Made by a program: the position numbers and the translations under genes. Below, piece by piece: positions 1-9,070 of a stretch of DNA of 64,000 nt. The DNA lies in contig CAWBGB010000014.1 of the NCBI GenBank assembly GCA_963788285.1, forward strand, positions 124,001-188,000, read 5' to 3'. Position 1 is the first letter of the stretch. Each line of letters opens with the position of its first letter. The DNA comes from Alicyclobacillus_A sp963788285. Its GTDB lineage: Bacteria > Bacillota > Bacilli > Alicyclobacillales > Alicyclobacillaceae. The notes under the pieces are model-generated. The model was not told the DNA's origin, did not search any database, and saw only the letters and a program-made list of their open reading frames with translations.

Positions 1-238
1 CAGCTGGACGCGTTTTGTTTCCTCGCCGCGCAACGAAGGCAGTGGGCAAGTCGGCGACGCCCCTTTCAACTTCAAAACCTTCTCTTTCCAGCCAATCCGT
101 CAAGCGCTCACTCGCGTAGTGCTCCTCTAACGACAATTCGGGATGCCGATGTAGATCCAGGCTTAGCTTCACAATGTCATCGCGAATTTCTTCGATGGCT
201 TCATGGATACGGTTGTGAACCTGTGTGCGATGCTCCAC
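1..238 (-). CDS. M20-family amidohydrolase/peptidase, N-terminal part (runs off the left edge)
   Basis: About 79 codons of the amino end are visible; the rest lies beyond base 1. The translation contains LSLDLHRHPELSLEEHY, the opening signature of M20D aminoacylase/amidohydrolases (AbgB, hippurate hydrolase and carboxypeptidase types), followed by the LTDWLEREGFEVE stretch usual for the family. These cytosolic metalloenzymes hydrolyse amide bonds of N-acyl amino acids or related compounds; the substrate cannot be told from this fragment. I chose the GTG at 238 because GGGGGAG lies 7 bases upstream. An ATG at 259 is in frame but its only purine run is directly adjacent to it. Family call is firm, specificity unknown. 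Confidence 0.8.
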   Translation of the reverse strand, partial: MEHRTQVHNRIHEAIEEIRDDIVKLSLDLHRHPELSLEEHYASERLTDWLEREGFEVERGVADLPTAFVARRGNKTRPA

Positions 239-448
239 CGCTGACTCCCCCACTCCATACTCCCCCTGAAATCAACTGAAACTATCGATTTTACAGACTT
301 GACAGACTTTATTCATGATTACGGGAGATTATAAATGAGGCCTATTCCTCAGTCAATGAACGATGAGTATCAATGATTCATCGTAACCACTAGGGAGATT
401 TGTAGTTCGTCATGATGACGGCTTCCACGGGATGGCATGGGTGAACAT

Positions 449-1708
449 TTAATACTTCATGACTTGATCCGGCATGTCAACCGTGTATCGCTTGTGCCCC
501 TTACGATGTACGAGAAGACAGTAACACAGGATGGCACACACGTCACAGAACGCAATCACTGTGCCCATCGACATTCCAGTTCGGCTTCCTCCCAACCCAA
601 CGAGCGGAGTTGCAACCGCTCCCATGAGCATCTGGACGACACCAATCAGCGCTGCAGCACTACCTGCTGACCGACCCTGACTCTGCATCGCAAGCGATGT
701 ACTTGTCGTGCCGACAATACCTACGCACGCAATAACGAGGAACAGTGGTGGTAACACTGCAAACAGACCGGCACCGAGCCATATCGTCGAAAAAAGGACG
801 ACGCTGCTAACAGCGACCAACCCCAACCCAGTCACCAGCACCTTTGCCTCACCGACTCGAGTGGACAGCCGGGCACTCAACTGGCTGGCCAAAATAATCC
901 CAAGTCCATTTACCGCAAAAATCACGCTAAACGTTTGTGGCGACACACCGAATATCTCTTGCAACACGAACGGCGATCCGGATATATACCCAAACATGGC
1001 CGCGAAAACGAGTGCTTGAGCGAATGAATATCCGAGAAAAGTACGATGACGGACAAGTTTACTTAAGGTGACGAGTGTATTCCGAAGTCCGCCCTGCGAC
1101 CGCTTGTGACTAGGTAAACTCTCCGGCAGACCAAAGACGACCGCTAAGACCATGAGTACTCCAAGCATGCCGAGAACAACAAATACACCGTGCCAAGTTG
1201 TGACACGGAGTAATTGTCCCCCGACGACCGGCGCGAGGATGGGCGCGGCACCATTGACTAACATCAAACGCGCAAAGAACGTCGTCAGCTCGCTGCCCGA
1301 GTAATAATCCCGTGCGACTGCACGTGCAATGACAATGCCCGCAGATCCCGCCAAGCCCTGGATCAATCGCAGCGCAATCAATAACCAAATGGACGAGGTC
1401 ATGGCGCAGAGAAAGGATGCGGCCGTGTACACAACCAGTCCCACAATGAGCGGCCTACGGCGACCCAACGCATCACTAAGGGGGCCAGCCAGCAATTGGC
1501 CCAACGCAAGCCCAACGAGACAGAATGTCAAACTCAGTTGAGCGAGAGAGGTGCTGACATGTAGTTCTCGTGCTAGCGACGGTAAGGAAGGTAGATACAT
1601 GTCAATCGACAACGGTGCCAGTGCAGTCAGTGAGCCAAGTACCACAGCCAGCCAGATTTGGTGCCTTGGTACATATGAAGTCGCAAAATCTGTGTTGATC
1701 AAATTCAC
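449..1708 (-). CDS. Bcr/CflA-type MFS drug-resistance exporter
   Basis: A 419-residue polytopic membrane protein with about 12 hydrophobic segments. The start (LTALAPLSIDMYLPSLPSLA) is characteristic of the Bcr/CflA branch (DHA1) of proton-coupled multidrug exporters, and GPLSDALGRRRPL between TM2 and TM3 is MFS motif A. Length is normal for the family. Family members export drugs such as bicyclomycin or chloramphenicol; the real substrate here is not predictable. The start is a GTG with GGGAGG 3 bases upstream, a tight spacing, so a nearby start is possible. It appears monocistronic: a terminator hairpin lies upstream and the next gene leftward begins at 238. Confidence 0.85.
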   Translation of the reverse strand: MNLINTDFATSYVPRHQIWLAVVLGSLTALAPLSIDMYLPSLPSLARELHVSTSLAQLSLTFCLVGLALGQLLAGPLSDALGRRRPLIVGLVVYTAASFLCAMTSSIWLLIALRLIQGLAGSAGIVIARAVARDYYSGSELTTFFARLMLVNGAAPILAPVVGGQLLRVTTWHGVFVVLGMLGVLMVLAVVFGLPESLPSHKRSQGGLRNTLVTLSKLVRHRTFLGYSFAQALVFAAMFGYISGSPFVLQEIFGVSPQTFSVIFAVNGLGIILASQLSARLSTRVGEAKVLVTGLGLVAVSSVVLFSTIWLGAGLFAVLPPLFLVIACVGIVGTTSTSLAMQSQGRSAGSAAALIGVVQMLMGAVATPLVGLGGSRTGMSMGTVIAFCDVCAILCYCLLVHRKGHKRYTVDMPDQVMKY

Positions 1709-1895
1709 ATGCCTCCCACGTATCCATCAAGCCCGAGTGTCCGTACATTGAGACATCCGGCACAACCAATTTCTGTTTCCAAAGACAATACGGATACATG
1801 ATAGGGACCGCACACCAACGATGTCAATCTGTGATTTTCTATTTCTTCATGTCTTGTTGTGCATATACTTTGCATCGGAACCATCTCGGCAAAGC

Positions 1896-1924
1896 AAAAA
1901 CGCTCACATCTAGTGAGCGTTTTT
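1896..1924. terminator. Bidirectional intrinsic terminator hairpin
   Basis: Stem AAAAACGCTCAC / GTGAGCGTTTTT with a 5-base loop, A-rich on one side and T-rich on the other, so it can work in both directions. It sits between the stop of the GH3 gene and the start of the Bcr-type exporter, both read leftward, and most likely ends the GH3 transcript. Confidence 0.75.
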
Positions 1925-2044
1925 GCCGGGTTAGGCTTGTGAGGTCGTAGGTGTGACAATTCAAGGGGGCATTGCCAGAGTTGCACCTACATGGATGTGG
2001 ATGGACGAATTGTCGTCCTCTTTGCGTTAAGTTTACCGTGCAGA

Positions 2045-2088
2045 TGTGGAGAAAATGTGGAAAACATGTGTAAACCGTGTGTAGATCT
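2045..2088. repeat. Four 11-bp-spaced TGTG direct repeats, DnaA-box-like
   Basis: TGTGGAGAA (2045), TGTGGAAAA (2056), TGTGTAAAC (2067) and TGTGTAGAT (2078) recur exactly every 11 bases, about one helical turn. The first two each differ by one base from TGTGGATAA, the reverse complement of the DnaA box TTATCCACA. This is the non-coding interval after the GH3 gene. The repeat is seen directly; any protein bound there is inference. Confidence 0.5.
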
Positions 2089-2145
2089 GAATGTACTACT
2101 TCCCGCCCCCGCTGTAACTAGACACGAGAAGTGCCTGTGTGTTCC

Positions 2146-4002
2146 TTATTCATAGCTCAGACCGAACCCGAGCGGATACAGGATAGTGTTCGCATTAGAC
2201 GCCGATGGAATGTCGACTGGCAGCTTTCCTGACGGATTCACACTACCGAAGACAACACGAGCCACAGCATTCAACGATACGGGACTGTATCCGTACGTCG
2301 CCAGGTAGTCTTTGACTCCGGGCAGGTACGCGATATCGTACGGATTACCGACCGCTACGACGATGACCGGCTTCCCCGTGGCTACCAGATCTCGGAAGAG
2401 CTTCTGTTGTTGTGAGTAGGATCCAGCATTGTACGAACTGACTACGACGACGTCACTGTGCGTCGCCTGTTGAACGACGGAATGGATTGTGATGTCGTCC
2501 GGTGAACTTCCCGTCGGATATGCGTTGGTGGTAACACCGTACTGCCCCACAGCTTGGGCTAAGGTGTTTGTGGCGCTGACCCCGTATCCGGTTACGAGTA
2601 CCTTCTTTCCGCTGTTGGGTTGCAGGGGAAGGGTGTGATGGTCATCCTTGAGGAGTGTGATGGTCTTGTTGGTGATGGCATCGGCAGTTCGCAAGTTCTG
2701 CGGAGTCCCCACGATCTTCCCTACTGCGGATGAGTCTACGTACGGGTTCTGAAACAATCCCAACTTGTACTTTAGACGCAAGAGCCGGTAAACGGACTGG
2801 TCAATCCGGTTTTCACTGATCTCTCCGGATTTCACTGCATTCTCGACGGAGGTGATGGCCAAATTTAGATCTTGCGGCATCAAGAGGAGGTCCGCACCAG
2901 CCTTAATGGCTTCGACAGGGACGCGGTCATCCCCAAACATTTCTCGAACACCCTGCATCTGCAGCGAATCGGTTTCAATGACACCGTCGTAACCGAGCTT
3001 ATCCCGCAGTAAGCCGGTAAGAATGGGCTTGGACAACGTGGCTGGACGCCCTGTGTTGTCCAACGCTGGCACAACAATGTGCGCGGACATGATGACGTCG
3101 ACGCCGCTTTGAACAGCCGCTTTGAACGGCGGCAAGTCGATGTTGTTCAATTGATCCAACGTGTGTGTGATGACCGGCAGTCCTGTGTGACTGTCCGCAT
3201 CTGTATCGCCATGTCCAGGGAAGTGTTTCGCGGTCACAGCCACTCCCGCATCTTGATACCCTTGGACGGCTGCACTTCCAAGGGCGGCCACGAGGTCAGG
3301 GTGCGATCCGAACGAACGCACACCAATGACTGGATTCGCTGGATTCACGTTGACGTCAGTATCCGGCGCGTTGTCCTGATTAATGCCCATGGCGCGAAGT
3401 TCCGTTCCAGTGATATGTGCGGCATCATACGCGTACTCTGGATTGTGCGCGGCACCCAGCGCCATATTGCCAGGGAACAGTGTGGCAGGCGGGCCGATGC
3501 GCGTCACGAGACCTTGCTCCTGATCGGTTGACAAGAGCAGCGGAATCGGTAGACGCTCGGACATCGCTGCGCGTTGCAGACCGTTGGACAAATTCGCGAT
3601 TTGAGTAGGGTTTGACAAGTTGTCGTTCCAACTGAAGTAGATCACGCCACCCAGGTGATATTTTTGTACCAGTTGTGCGCCATTATCGACACCAAACTCT
3701 TTCTGGTTTGCCGCGACGTACTGCAGCTTGGTCGTGGTAGCGCTTTCTCCATACGCGTAGGTGATAAACATCTGGCCAACCTTTTCCGCCAATGTCATGT
3801 TCCGAATTTTGTTTTCAATCCAGCCACGGTGCGCTACGTCATCTTTCCCTCCAGTCTTGGTCGGATCTTGCCACCCTTTACTGTTGGTGCTCGTCTGCGC
3901 GGGAGCATTGCCCAGCCCCGTCCACAACAGAGCACCCATGGTAAGGGCGCAGAGACCTGCACGCCCCCCCTTCGTGGCTGCTGTCGACGAATAATTCGAC
4001 AT
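2146..4002 (-). CDS. nagZ: Secreted beta-N-acetylhexosaminidase, glycoside hydrolase family 3 (NagZ type)
   Basis: 618 residues. An N-terminal signal peptide (hydrophobic segment near residues 14-35, AQT region) is followed by a GH3 TIM barrel and then a C-terminal alpha/beta domain of the two-domain Gram-positive NagZ. The motif KHFPGHGDTDADSH near residue 245 holds the family's His/Asp catalytic dyad, and the nucleophile Asp lies in VIETDSLQM. The enzyme removes terminal GlcNAc from muropeptides outside the membrane during wall recycling. The ATG start has GGAGAGGAG 8 bases upstream. No other recycling genes (murQ, amiE) are adjacent, so the gene stands alone here. Confidence 0.92.
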   Translation of the reverse strand: MSNYSSTAATKGGRAGLCALTMGALLWTGLGNAPAQTSTNSKGWQDPTKTGGKDDVAHRGWIENKIRNMTLAEKVGQMFITYAYGESATTTKLQYVAANQKEFGVDNGAQLVQKYHLGGVIYFSWNDNLSNPTQIANLSNGLQRAAMSERLPIPLLLSTDQEQGLVTRIGPPATLFPGNMALGAAHNPEYAYDAAHITGTELRAMGINQDNAPDTDVNVNPANPVIGVRSFGSHPDLVAALGSAAVQGYQDAGVAVTAKHFPGHGDTDADSHTGLPVITHTLDQLNNIDLPPFKAAVQSGVDVIMSAHIVVPALDNTGRPATLSKPILTGLLRDKLGYDGVIETDSLQMQGVREMFGDDRVPVEAIKAGADLLLMPQDLNLAITSVENAVKSGEISENRIDQSVYRLLRLKYKLGLFQNPYVDSSAVGKIVGTPQNLRTADAITNKTITLLKDDHHTLPLQPNSGKKVLVTGYGVSATNTLAQAVGQYGVTTNAYPTGSSPDDITIHSVVQQATHSDVVVVSSYNAGSYSQQQKLFRDLVATGKPVIVVAVGNPYDIAYLPGVKDYLATYGYSPVSLNAVARVVFGSVNPSGKLPVDIPSASNANTILYPLGFGLSYE

Positions 4003-4052
4003 GTTTCACACTCCTCTCCCCCGCTTTATGAAAGCGCTTGACTGAGAGGCAT

Positions 4053-4091
4053 AAAAAGACAGACCATGAGCCGCTATAGCTCATGCCTGCC
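4053..4091 (-). terminator. Hairpin with T run upstream of the GH3 gene
   Basis: On the minus strand GCATGAGC pairs with GCTCATGG, extended by GGCAG/CTGTC, and is followed by TTTTT. It lies 50-90 bases ahead of the nagZ start. It probably ends leftward transcription from the small gene at 4312-4482, but its position in the nagZ leader also allows an attenuator role. The rest of 4092-4278 is AT-rich and shows no gene. Confidence 0.55.
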
Positions 4092-4278
4092 TTTCTGACG
4101 TAACACGCAATCACGAATCGTATGAATGAACAGGTTACCCTGTATATATATACGTCAGATAATTCGATTTTTGCGAGTTATTCAATAATGATTTGGAATG
4201 GTTGCCTGCAACGAAAGATTGAACGAAGTGCCGCCCCAACTTGCTATGCGAGTTCTATTGTCAAGAGTGTGTCAATAG

Positions 4279-4305
4279 GCCCCCTCCAGAGGTTGTAGAG
4301 GGGGC
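4279..4305 (-). terminator. GC-rich hairpin just after the small gene at 4312
   Basis: GCCCCCTC and GAGGGGGC form an 8-bp stem with an 11-base loop immediately after the stop codon of the small upstream gene. There is no T tract, so termination efficiency is uncertain. Confidence 0.45.
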
Positions 4306-4311
4306 GTGGTG

Positions 4312-4482
4312 TTAGGGTTCGCTCGGATCGTATTCGTCGTACTCTAATTTGGTTACGTTAGTGGCGTTACCCTCCGCGATGTCCTCGGGTGTAGCGGCGG
4401 CGTTGAGCCCCTCCACACCGTCCAGTCCGGGCGCGAGACGCTTATTTTGCTGGTTTTGCTTCTGAGTATCTTTCTTCTCCAT
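4312..4482 (-). CDS. Small hydrophilic protein of unknown function (56 aa)
   Basis: The ATG at 4482 has GGGAGG 5-6 bases upstream, much better than the longer in-frame start at 4542. The product is hydrophilic with a basic, Gln/Asn/Lys-rich first third (MEKKDTQKQNQQNK) and an acidic tail (LEYDEYDPSEP). There is no membrane segment, cysteine or signal peptide. Composition resembles small spore-associated or stress proteins of bacilli, but I do not recognise a family. A GC-rich hairpin follows the stop. Confidence 0.6.
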   Translation of the reverse strand: MEKKDTQKQNQQNKRLAPGLDGVEGLNAAATPEDIAEGNATNVTKLEYDEYDPSEP

Positions 4483-4577
4483 GGTGTCCTCCCTACGTGT
4501 GACTTCTTTCGTCAGAAATACTGATGGCGCGAATTTATACACCTAGTTTATGGAAGAACCACCCAATCATATACGCT

Positions 4578-5151
4578 TTACAGGAATATAGTATCTACAT
4601 AGGCTCCATCCCTCAACAGTGGAACATTGTTACTGGCATTGGATGCGCTCGCTATCTCTACATCTGCGGTATATCCTCGTGCAATCAGTTCTCGTCCTGA
4701 GGCACACTCACGCAGAGCAGACAAAAGATGTACTTTAACGTAGCGGAATGCGCCAACCGCCGCACCGGCATCCCGAAGACACCTGGCAATGACAACGGAA
4801 CATAACTCAGCAGCAAACGAAGAATATTTGGCATGATTTGGAGACGTAAACACAATCCGCCAGTGTGTTCCAAATCTTTCATGGACGCGGGCGAGGGCAA
4901 CAGCGACTGCCGCGCTGTCTGACCAGGTGTGCGTACATCGACCTGCAAAACGAGCGGCGGAGGCGTCTTTGAAAAGATACGGGTAGACAACAGCACCTCG
5001 ATTGACGGCCACATCCATACTAGTCGTGAAGGACTGGACGTCTACAAACGATGATGTGTGATAATGGCGCAAGTCGGTGAACTACATCCTCTCCCCAATT
5101 AAACCGAACTTGGTATTCCAATTGTTCAAATCTTGAAGGAGACATATGCAT
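4578..5151 (-). pseudogene. Frameshifted, internally deleted ComB-like 2-phosphosulfolactate phosphatase gene
   Basis: Two frames are needed to read it. From the ATG at 5151 one frame gives a typical ComB amino end (YQVRFNWGEDVVHRLAPLS, then HIIV). The family motif VDVQSFTTSMDVAVNRGAV and the rest to 4578 lie in a second frame. Removing one T from the GTTT at the junction (about base 5048) restores HIIVVDVQSFTTS. The later stretch RGAVVYPYLFKDASAARFA and the end ECASGRELIARGYTADVE match ComB. The usual middle region (the ED-GAGAI section, about 45-50 residues) is missing between CLRDAGAAV and LLSALRECASG. ComB hydrolyses 2-phosphosulfolactate in coenzyme M-type sulfonate metabolism. I infer the gene is dead. 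Confidence 0.75.
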
Positions 5152-5324
5152 TACGTCCAGTGCCACCTCTACTCCGGGTCATGTCGCTCGTTTAAGAATT
5201 CGTGTACTAGGAATAGATTGGATTCTATTGTAGTATAGACACTGATGGTACGTAACTCCTTGGGAAAACGGTGTGAACCACCGAACTTCTATTACATACA
5301 AAGAATGAAAGGGGATTTTCGGAT

Positions 5325-5936
5325 TTGGGATCCAGATTAATGCATCTCATCGTAGCGGACTATGTGGCAGCGGAACTTGGAATCTCGAACCGAGGACGCA
5401 TCCTGTTAGGAGCCATTGCACCGGATGCAACTCCTGACAAGGCGTCGACTCATTTCAAAGGACAACTTCATCCGTACGCACTGAATCGCCCCATTGACTG
5501 TCATCGCTTTGTATTAAAATATCGAAATCGGTTTTCAGACGCATTTTTCATCGGTTACCTGACGCATCTAGTGATGGACGACGTATGGACGATGAAGACG
5601 GATTTTTCGGGGTTTGAGGCACGAGTCAAACAAAATCCTGAGCTATACCACGTATACCACGAAGATTTGCGGCTGTGTAATGCAAAGCTCAGTCAAGTGT
5701 ATTCCTTAGACGGAATCCGCGAGATGTTATTGTCTGCAGAAGACATGCCCGACATCGAAGAAGCGAAAAAAGAAGATGTTCTCACGTATAAAGGGGAGGC
5801 CATCGCTGACTTTGACTATCCGCCTAAACATCTTACACAGCCGCTACAGCTATTTACGCTTGACGAAATGATCCATTACGTGGAACGTTCTAAGACCAAG
5901 GCGTTGGATTGGAGCCGTGTCGTTTACGACGGATGA
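5325..5936 (+). CDS. Zinc-dependent phospholipase C / S1-P1-like family protein
   Basis: 203 residues starting MGSRLMHLIVADYVA, the stereotyped start of a bacillar family related to zinc-dependent phospholipase C. His residues (MHL, CHRFVLKY, GYLTHLVMDDVW) are placed like metal ligands. There is no signal peptide, so a cytosolic location is expected and lipid hydrolysis is not assured. The TTG start is favoured by AAAGGGG 10 bases upstream and by the conserved MGSR start. Downstream lies a decayed gene, so it is probably transcribed alone. Confidence 0.7.
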   Translation: MGSRLMHLIVADYVAAELGISNRGRILLGAIAPDATPDKASTHFKGQLHPYALNRPIDCHRFVLKYRNRFSDAFFIGYLTHLVMDDVWTMKTDFSGFEARVKQNPELYHVYHEDLRLCNAKLSQVYSLDGIREMLLSAEDMPDIEEAKKEDVLTYKGEAIADFDYPPKHLTQPLQLFTLDEMIHYVERSKTKALDWSRVVYDG

Positions 5937-6071
5937 ACGACAACGTAATACAACATCATTCAAATAGACCATAGATTACAACCATACTTTGACAATGCGC
6001 ACCACTTTGGAACCTTGGCAGGACACTATGCCGAGATACATCTTCTCAGAGATGCGATGGGGTGTACATGA

Positions 6072-6728
6072 TTTCTAGTAGATCATGAGGAGGGTATTCA
6101 TTTTGAGAAGGCGCTTGAAGTGAGCAAACCTGTCGGACTCTATGCGATTGACCCGAGTACAGGTCACTACATCACGTACATGCTCATCTGGTATGTGATG
6201 CAGGCACTCGGGTATCTCGAATTCAGAGTCAGTGGGATGCTCCCGATTGGAACATTACCTTGCCGTCCGCGCTTCAGCGTTAATTTAGTACAGAAGCTTC
6301 CAAGTACAAATCTGGTACCGGAAATGCGAGTATTTGGATGGACAACGTATTGGTGCAAAACGCCATCAAGATTGTGAACAAGGACCCTGCATCTGGGAAA
6401 GACCTGACGCGTATTTTCCAATTTGGTATGTGGGGCATGTCCTTGAGACGTTTGGAATGGACGCTGAATGGAATGGTCAGACACACAAATGGAACGTTGT
6501 GTAGAACAGCGACCAAGGACAAGGCATGGCGGAATCAGCATTCCAGGCTTACCCACAGTTCCAAGCCTTCCGACTCTCCCCATCCCCTTGCCCCAACTTG
6601 GACAGCCGATTCTTCCGGGCCTCCCAAAGATGCCTTTGAGTGGTCTTACCAATACCCTTGGAACCGTCACTGACACCTTGGGTTCGGTCACTGAGACAAT
6701 CACTTCCAACCTAGCCAACGGAAAGTAG
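6072..6728 (+). pseudogene. Decayed secreted protein with tandem copper-amine-oxidase-N-like domains
   Basis: Reading across frames recovers repeated domain signatures. GHYITYMLIWYVMQAL lies in one frame at about 6162-6209. IQSQWDAPDWNITLPS lies in a second frame from 6221. After NASIWMDNVLVQNAIKIVNK comes YFPIWYVGHVLETFGMDAEW from about 6409 in yet another frame, ending in a stop. The alternation of a YxPIWYVMxAL helix with WxGxxWxxT is how I remember tandem copper-amine-oxidase N-like domains in secreted Alicyclobacillaceae proteins. A Pro/Leu-rich tail and TNTLGTVTDTLGSVTETI end at 6728. No signal peptide or uninterrupted start is left. Bases 5940-6071 may hold further remnant (HHFGTLAGHYAEIHLLRD), which I cannot place. 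Confidence 0.7.
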
Positions 6729-6737
6729 TTCACATGG

Positions 6738-6766
6738 AAGGGCACACCGTACAGGCGCGCCCTTTT
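6738..6766 (+). terminator. Weak hairpin between convergent genes
   Basis: AAGGGC pairs with GCCCTT, followed by TTTT, between the decayed gene ending at 6728 and the tex stop at 6788. The loop is long, so it is a weak terminator at best. Confidence 0.35.
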
Positions 6767-6787
6767 ACGAAACATCCTGATACCAAT

Positions 6788-9043
6788 CTAGCATCCATTC
6801 TGTTGATCTATGCTACGCATTGACAAGCCCACGCGGCCTTTGTTGACGTCAATTTTGATCACGCGTACGCGCACTACGTCTCCTACCGAAACCACGTCCA
6901 TGGGATGCTTCACAAACTTATCCGCAAGCTGTGAAATATGGACAAGCCCGTCATTTTTGATGCCGATGTCGACAAATGCGCCAAAGTCGACTACGTTTCT
7001 CACCGTCCCGGTCAGAACCATGCCCACTTCCAGATCCTCTAGCTTTAATACATCTGTGCGTAGGAGCGGAGGTGGAACGTCCTCACGCGGATCACGTCCG
7101 GGTCTTTCCAGAGCGTCCAGAATGTCCCGCAGAGTAGGTGCACCCACTCCAATTTCTTCGGACAAGGTGGTCAGCGGTACGGACTTGATGCCTTCCACCC
7201 ACATTCTCCGTTTCTCAGAATTCGCAAAAAATGGCGTCGGATCTCCAAACCGTTCAAACAGTCGGTGCACCGCGTCGTACGATTCCGGGTGAATGGATGT
7301 AGCATCCAAGATTTCTTCACCGTCTGATATTCGCAGGAACCCCACGCACTGTTCCAATGTCTTGGGCCCCAGTCGTGGTACCTTCGCGAGAGATTTCCGG
7401 TTGCGAAAGCGACCGTTCTTTTCGCGATACTCGACGATGTTTTTGGCGACCGTTTTGTTTAAACCGGCCACGTAGGACAACAAGCTGGGTGAAGCCGTGT
7501 TGACATCCACGCCTACTTGGTTGACAGCCGACTCAACGACAGCCGCTAGTTTCTCATCGAGCCGCTTCTGCGAGACATCGTGCTGATATTGGCCGACGCC
7601 GACCGACTTTGGATCAATCTTGACCAGCTCCGCCAAAGGATCCTGCACGCGTCGCGCAATGGATATCGCACTCCGCTCCGACACATCCAGATCTGGAAAC
7701 TCCTCACCTGCAAGCGCAGAAGCGGAATACACGCTTGCACCGGCCTCGGACACAATGAGATACGGGATGGACCGACCTGTTTGCTCCTTGTACTCTCGGA
7801 CGCAGTCCGCTATGAAAGCCTCCGTTTCTCGCGACGCAGTTCCGTTTCCGATAGCGATAAGGCCGATCCCATATTGCGTCATCAGTTGATGAACCTTCCG
7901 TTTTGCGGCCTCCACCTTGTTCTGAGGAGGCGTTGGATAAATGACTGACACGGACAACAGCTTGCCTGTATCGTCCACAACAGCCAGTTTGCAACCGGTG
8001 CGATATGCCGGATCCACGCCGAGGACGACCTTCCCGCGGATAGGCGGCTGCATTAAGAGGTTCCTCAAGTTTTCACCGAAGATGTTGATGGCCTGCTCTT
8101 CCGCTGCTGAAGTTAACTCTGCCCGAATTTCGCGCTCGATGGCTGGTGCAATCAACCGCTTGTACGCATCCAACATGGTCCGTTCGAGAAGTTTCTCCAC
8201 AAACGATGGGCTACGCAGCTGTCCACTCTGGTTGCCCGATTGGGTGGATACATGCGTCCGAATCAGGTACGCGATAATATCCTCTTGCGGCACCGTGATG
8301 GACACCTTGAGCAACTCCTCGCGCTCGCCGCGGTTCATCGCAAGAATGCGGTGAGGCAGGGTCTTGGTGAGCGGCTCTTCAAAGTCGTAGTACGCTTCGT
8401 ACACGCTTTCGGTCTCTGGGTCCGTTGCCACACTGCGAATAGAGCCGCGTTTCTGGGTGAACTGGCGAATCCACTTACGCGCTTCTGCAGCATCAGCCAC
8501 CTCTTCGGCGATAATATCGCAGGCACCTTGAATAGCCTGGTCCTCTGATGCAATCCCAAGCTCGTGATTGATGTACTGTCTTGCCACTTCCATGGCTTCC
8601 GACTCTGTGGCTCTTTGGTGTGCCGGATCTTTCAGCCAGGCAGCCAGAGGCTCCAGTCCTCGTGCCTTGGCTATGGAGGCGCGAGTTTTGCGTTTCGGGC
8701 GGTATGGGCGATAAATGTCGTCGACTTCTGTTACCGTCTTCGCAGATTGGATAGCCGTAAAGAGTCTATCCCGGGTCAGTTCGTCCTCGAGAACGCCTTG
8801 TTCCTGTAACAGACGAAGGACGTCCGACTTGCGCTCGTACAAGTGTTTTTCCGATTCATAGGTTTCCGCAATGCGGCGCAACTGGTTTTCATCCAGTTCC
8901 CCCGTCATCTCCTTGCGATAGCGAGCGATAAAGGGAATCGTGTTTCCTTCATCCAGCAGGCGGATGGCGGCCTGCACATGCTCTCGTCGCAAACCCAATG
9001 CAAGTGCAATACGTTTCTCGTAATCAGGGACTTGCAATTCCAT
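6788..9043 (-). CDS. tex: Tex family RNA-binding transcription accessory protein
   Basis: 751 residues with the full Tex architecture: N-terminal helical region, a YqgF/RNase H-like fold near residues 330-450 (VVLGVDPAYRTGCKLAVVDD), helix-hairpin-helix repeats near 490-570 (NTASPSLLSYVAGL, VPRLGPKTLEQC) and a C-terminal S1 domain (GMVLTGTVRNVVDFGAFVDI). Tex binds RNA and DNA in the cytosol and associates with the transcription machinery. Length is typical. The ATG has GAGGAG about 11 bases upstream. The downstream HD gene ends only 27 bases before the tex start region, so the two may be co-transcribed with the HD gene first. Confidence 0.95.
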   Translation of the reverse strand: MELQVPDYEKRIALALGLRREHVQAAIRLLDEGNTIPFIARYRKEMTGELDENQLRRIAETYESEKHLYERKSDVLRLLQEQGVLEDELTRDRLFTAIQSAKTVTEVDDIYRPYRPKRKTRASIAKARGLEPLAAWLKDPAHQRATESEAMEVARQYINHELGIASEDQAIQGACDIIAEEVADAAEARKWIRQFTQKRGSIRSVATDPETESVYEAYYDFEEPLTKTLPHRILAMNRGEREELLKVSITVPQEDIIAYLIRTHVSTQSGNQSGQLRSPSFVEKLLERTMLDAYKRLIAPAIEREIRAELTSAAEEQAINIFGENLRNLLMQPPIRGKVVLGVDPAYRTGCKLAVVDDTGKLLSVSVIYPTPPQNKVEAAKRKVHQLMTQYGIGLIAIGNGTASRETEAFIADCVREYKEQTGRSIPYLIVSEAGASVYSASALAGEEFPDLDVSERSAISIARRVQDPLAELVKIDPKSVGVGQYQHDVSQKRLDEKLAAVVESAVNQVGVDVNTASPSLLSYVAGLNKTVAKNIVEYREKNGRFRNRKSLAKVPRLGPKTLEQCVGFLRISDGEEILDATSIHPESYDAVHRLFERFGDPTPFFANSEKRRMWVEGIKSVPLTTLSEEIGVGAPTLRDILDALERPGRDPREDVPPPLLRTDVLKLEDLEVGMVLTGTVRNVVDFGAFVDIGIKNDGLVHISQLADKFVKHPMDVVSVGDVVRVRVIKIDVNKGRVGLSMRSIDQQNGC

Positions 9044-9070
9044 GTTGGTGAAAGCTCCTCTCCCCCGTTG

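Noticed and set aside
1705..1986. Minus ORF between the exporter and nagZ
   Set aside because: It spans a strong bidirectional terminator and has no ribosome site; no family signature is visible.
2045..2088. A chromosomal replication origin
   Set aside because: The four repeats are DnaA-like only in part, and there is no dnaA, dnaN or AT-rich unwinding region nearby.
6167..6775. A 202-codon minus ORF over the decayed secreted-protein gene
   Set aside because: It is the antisense shadow of recognisable repeated domains on the plus strand.
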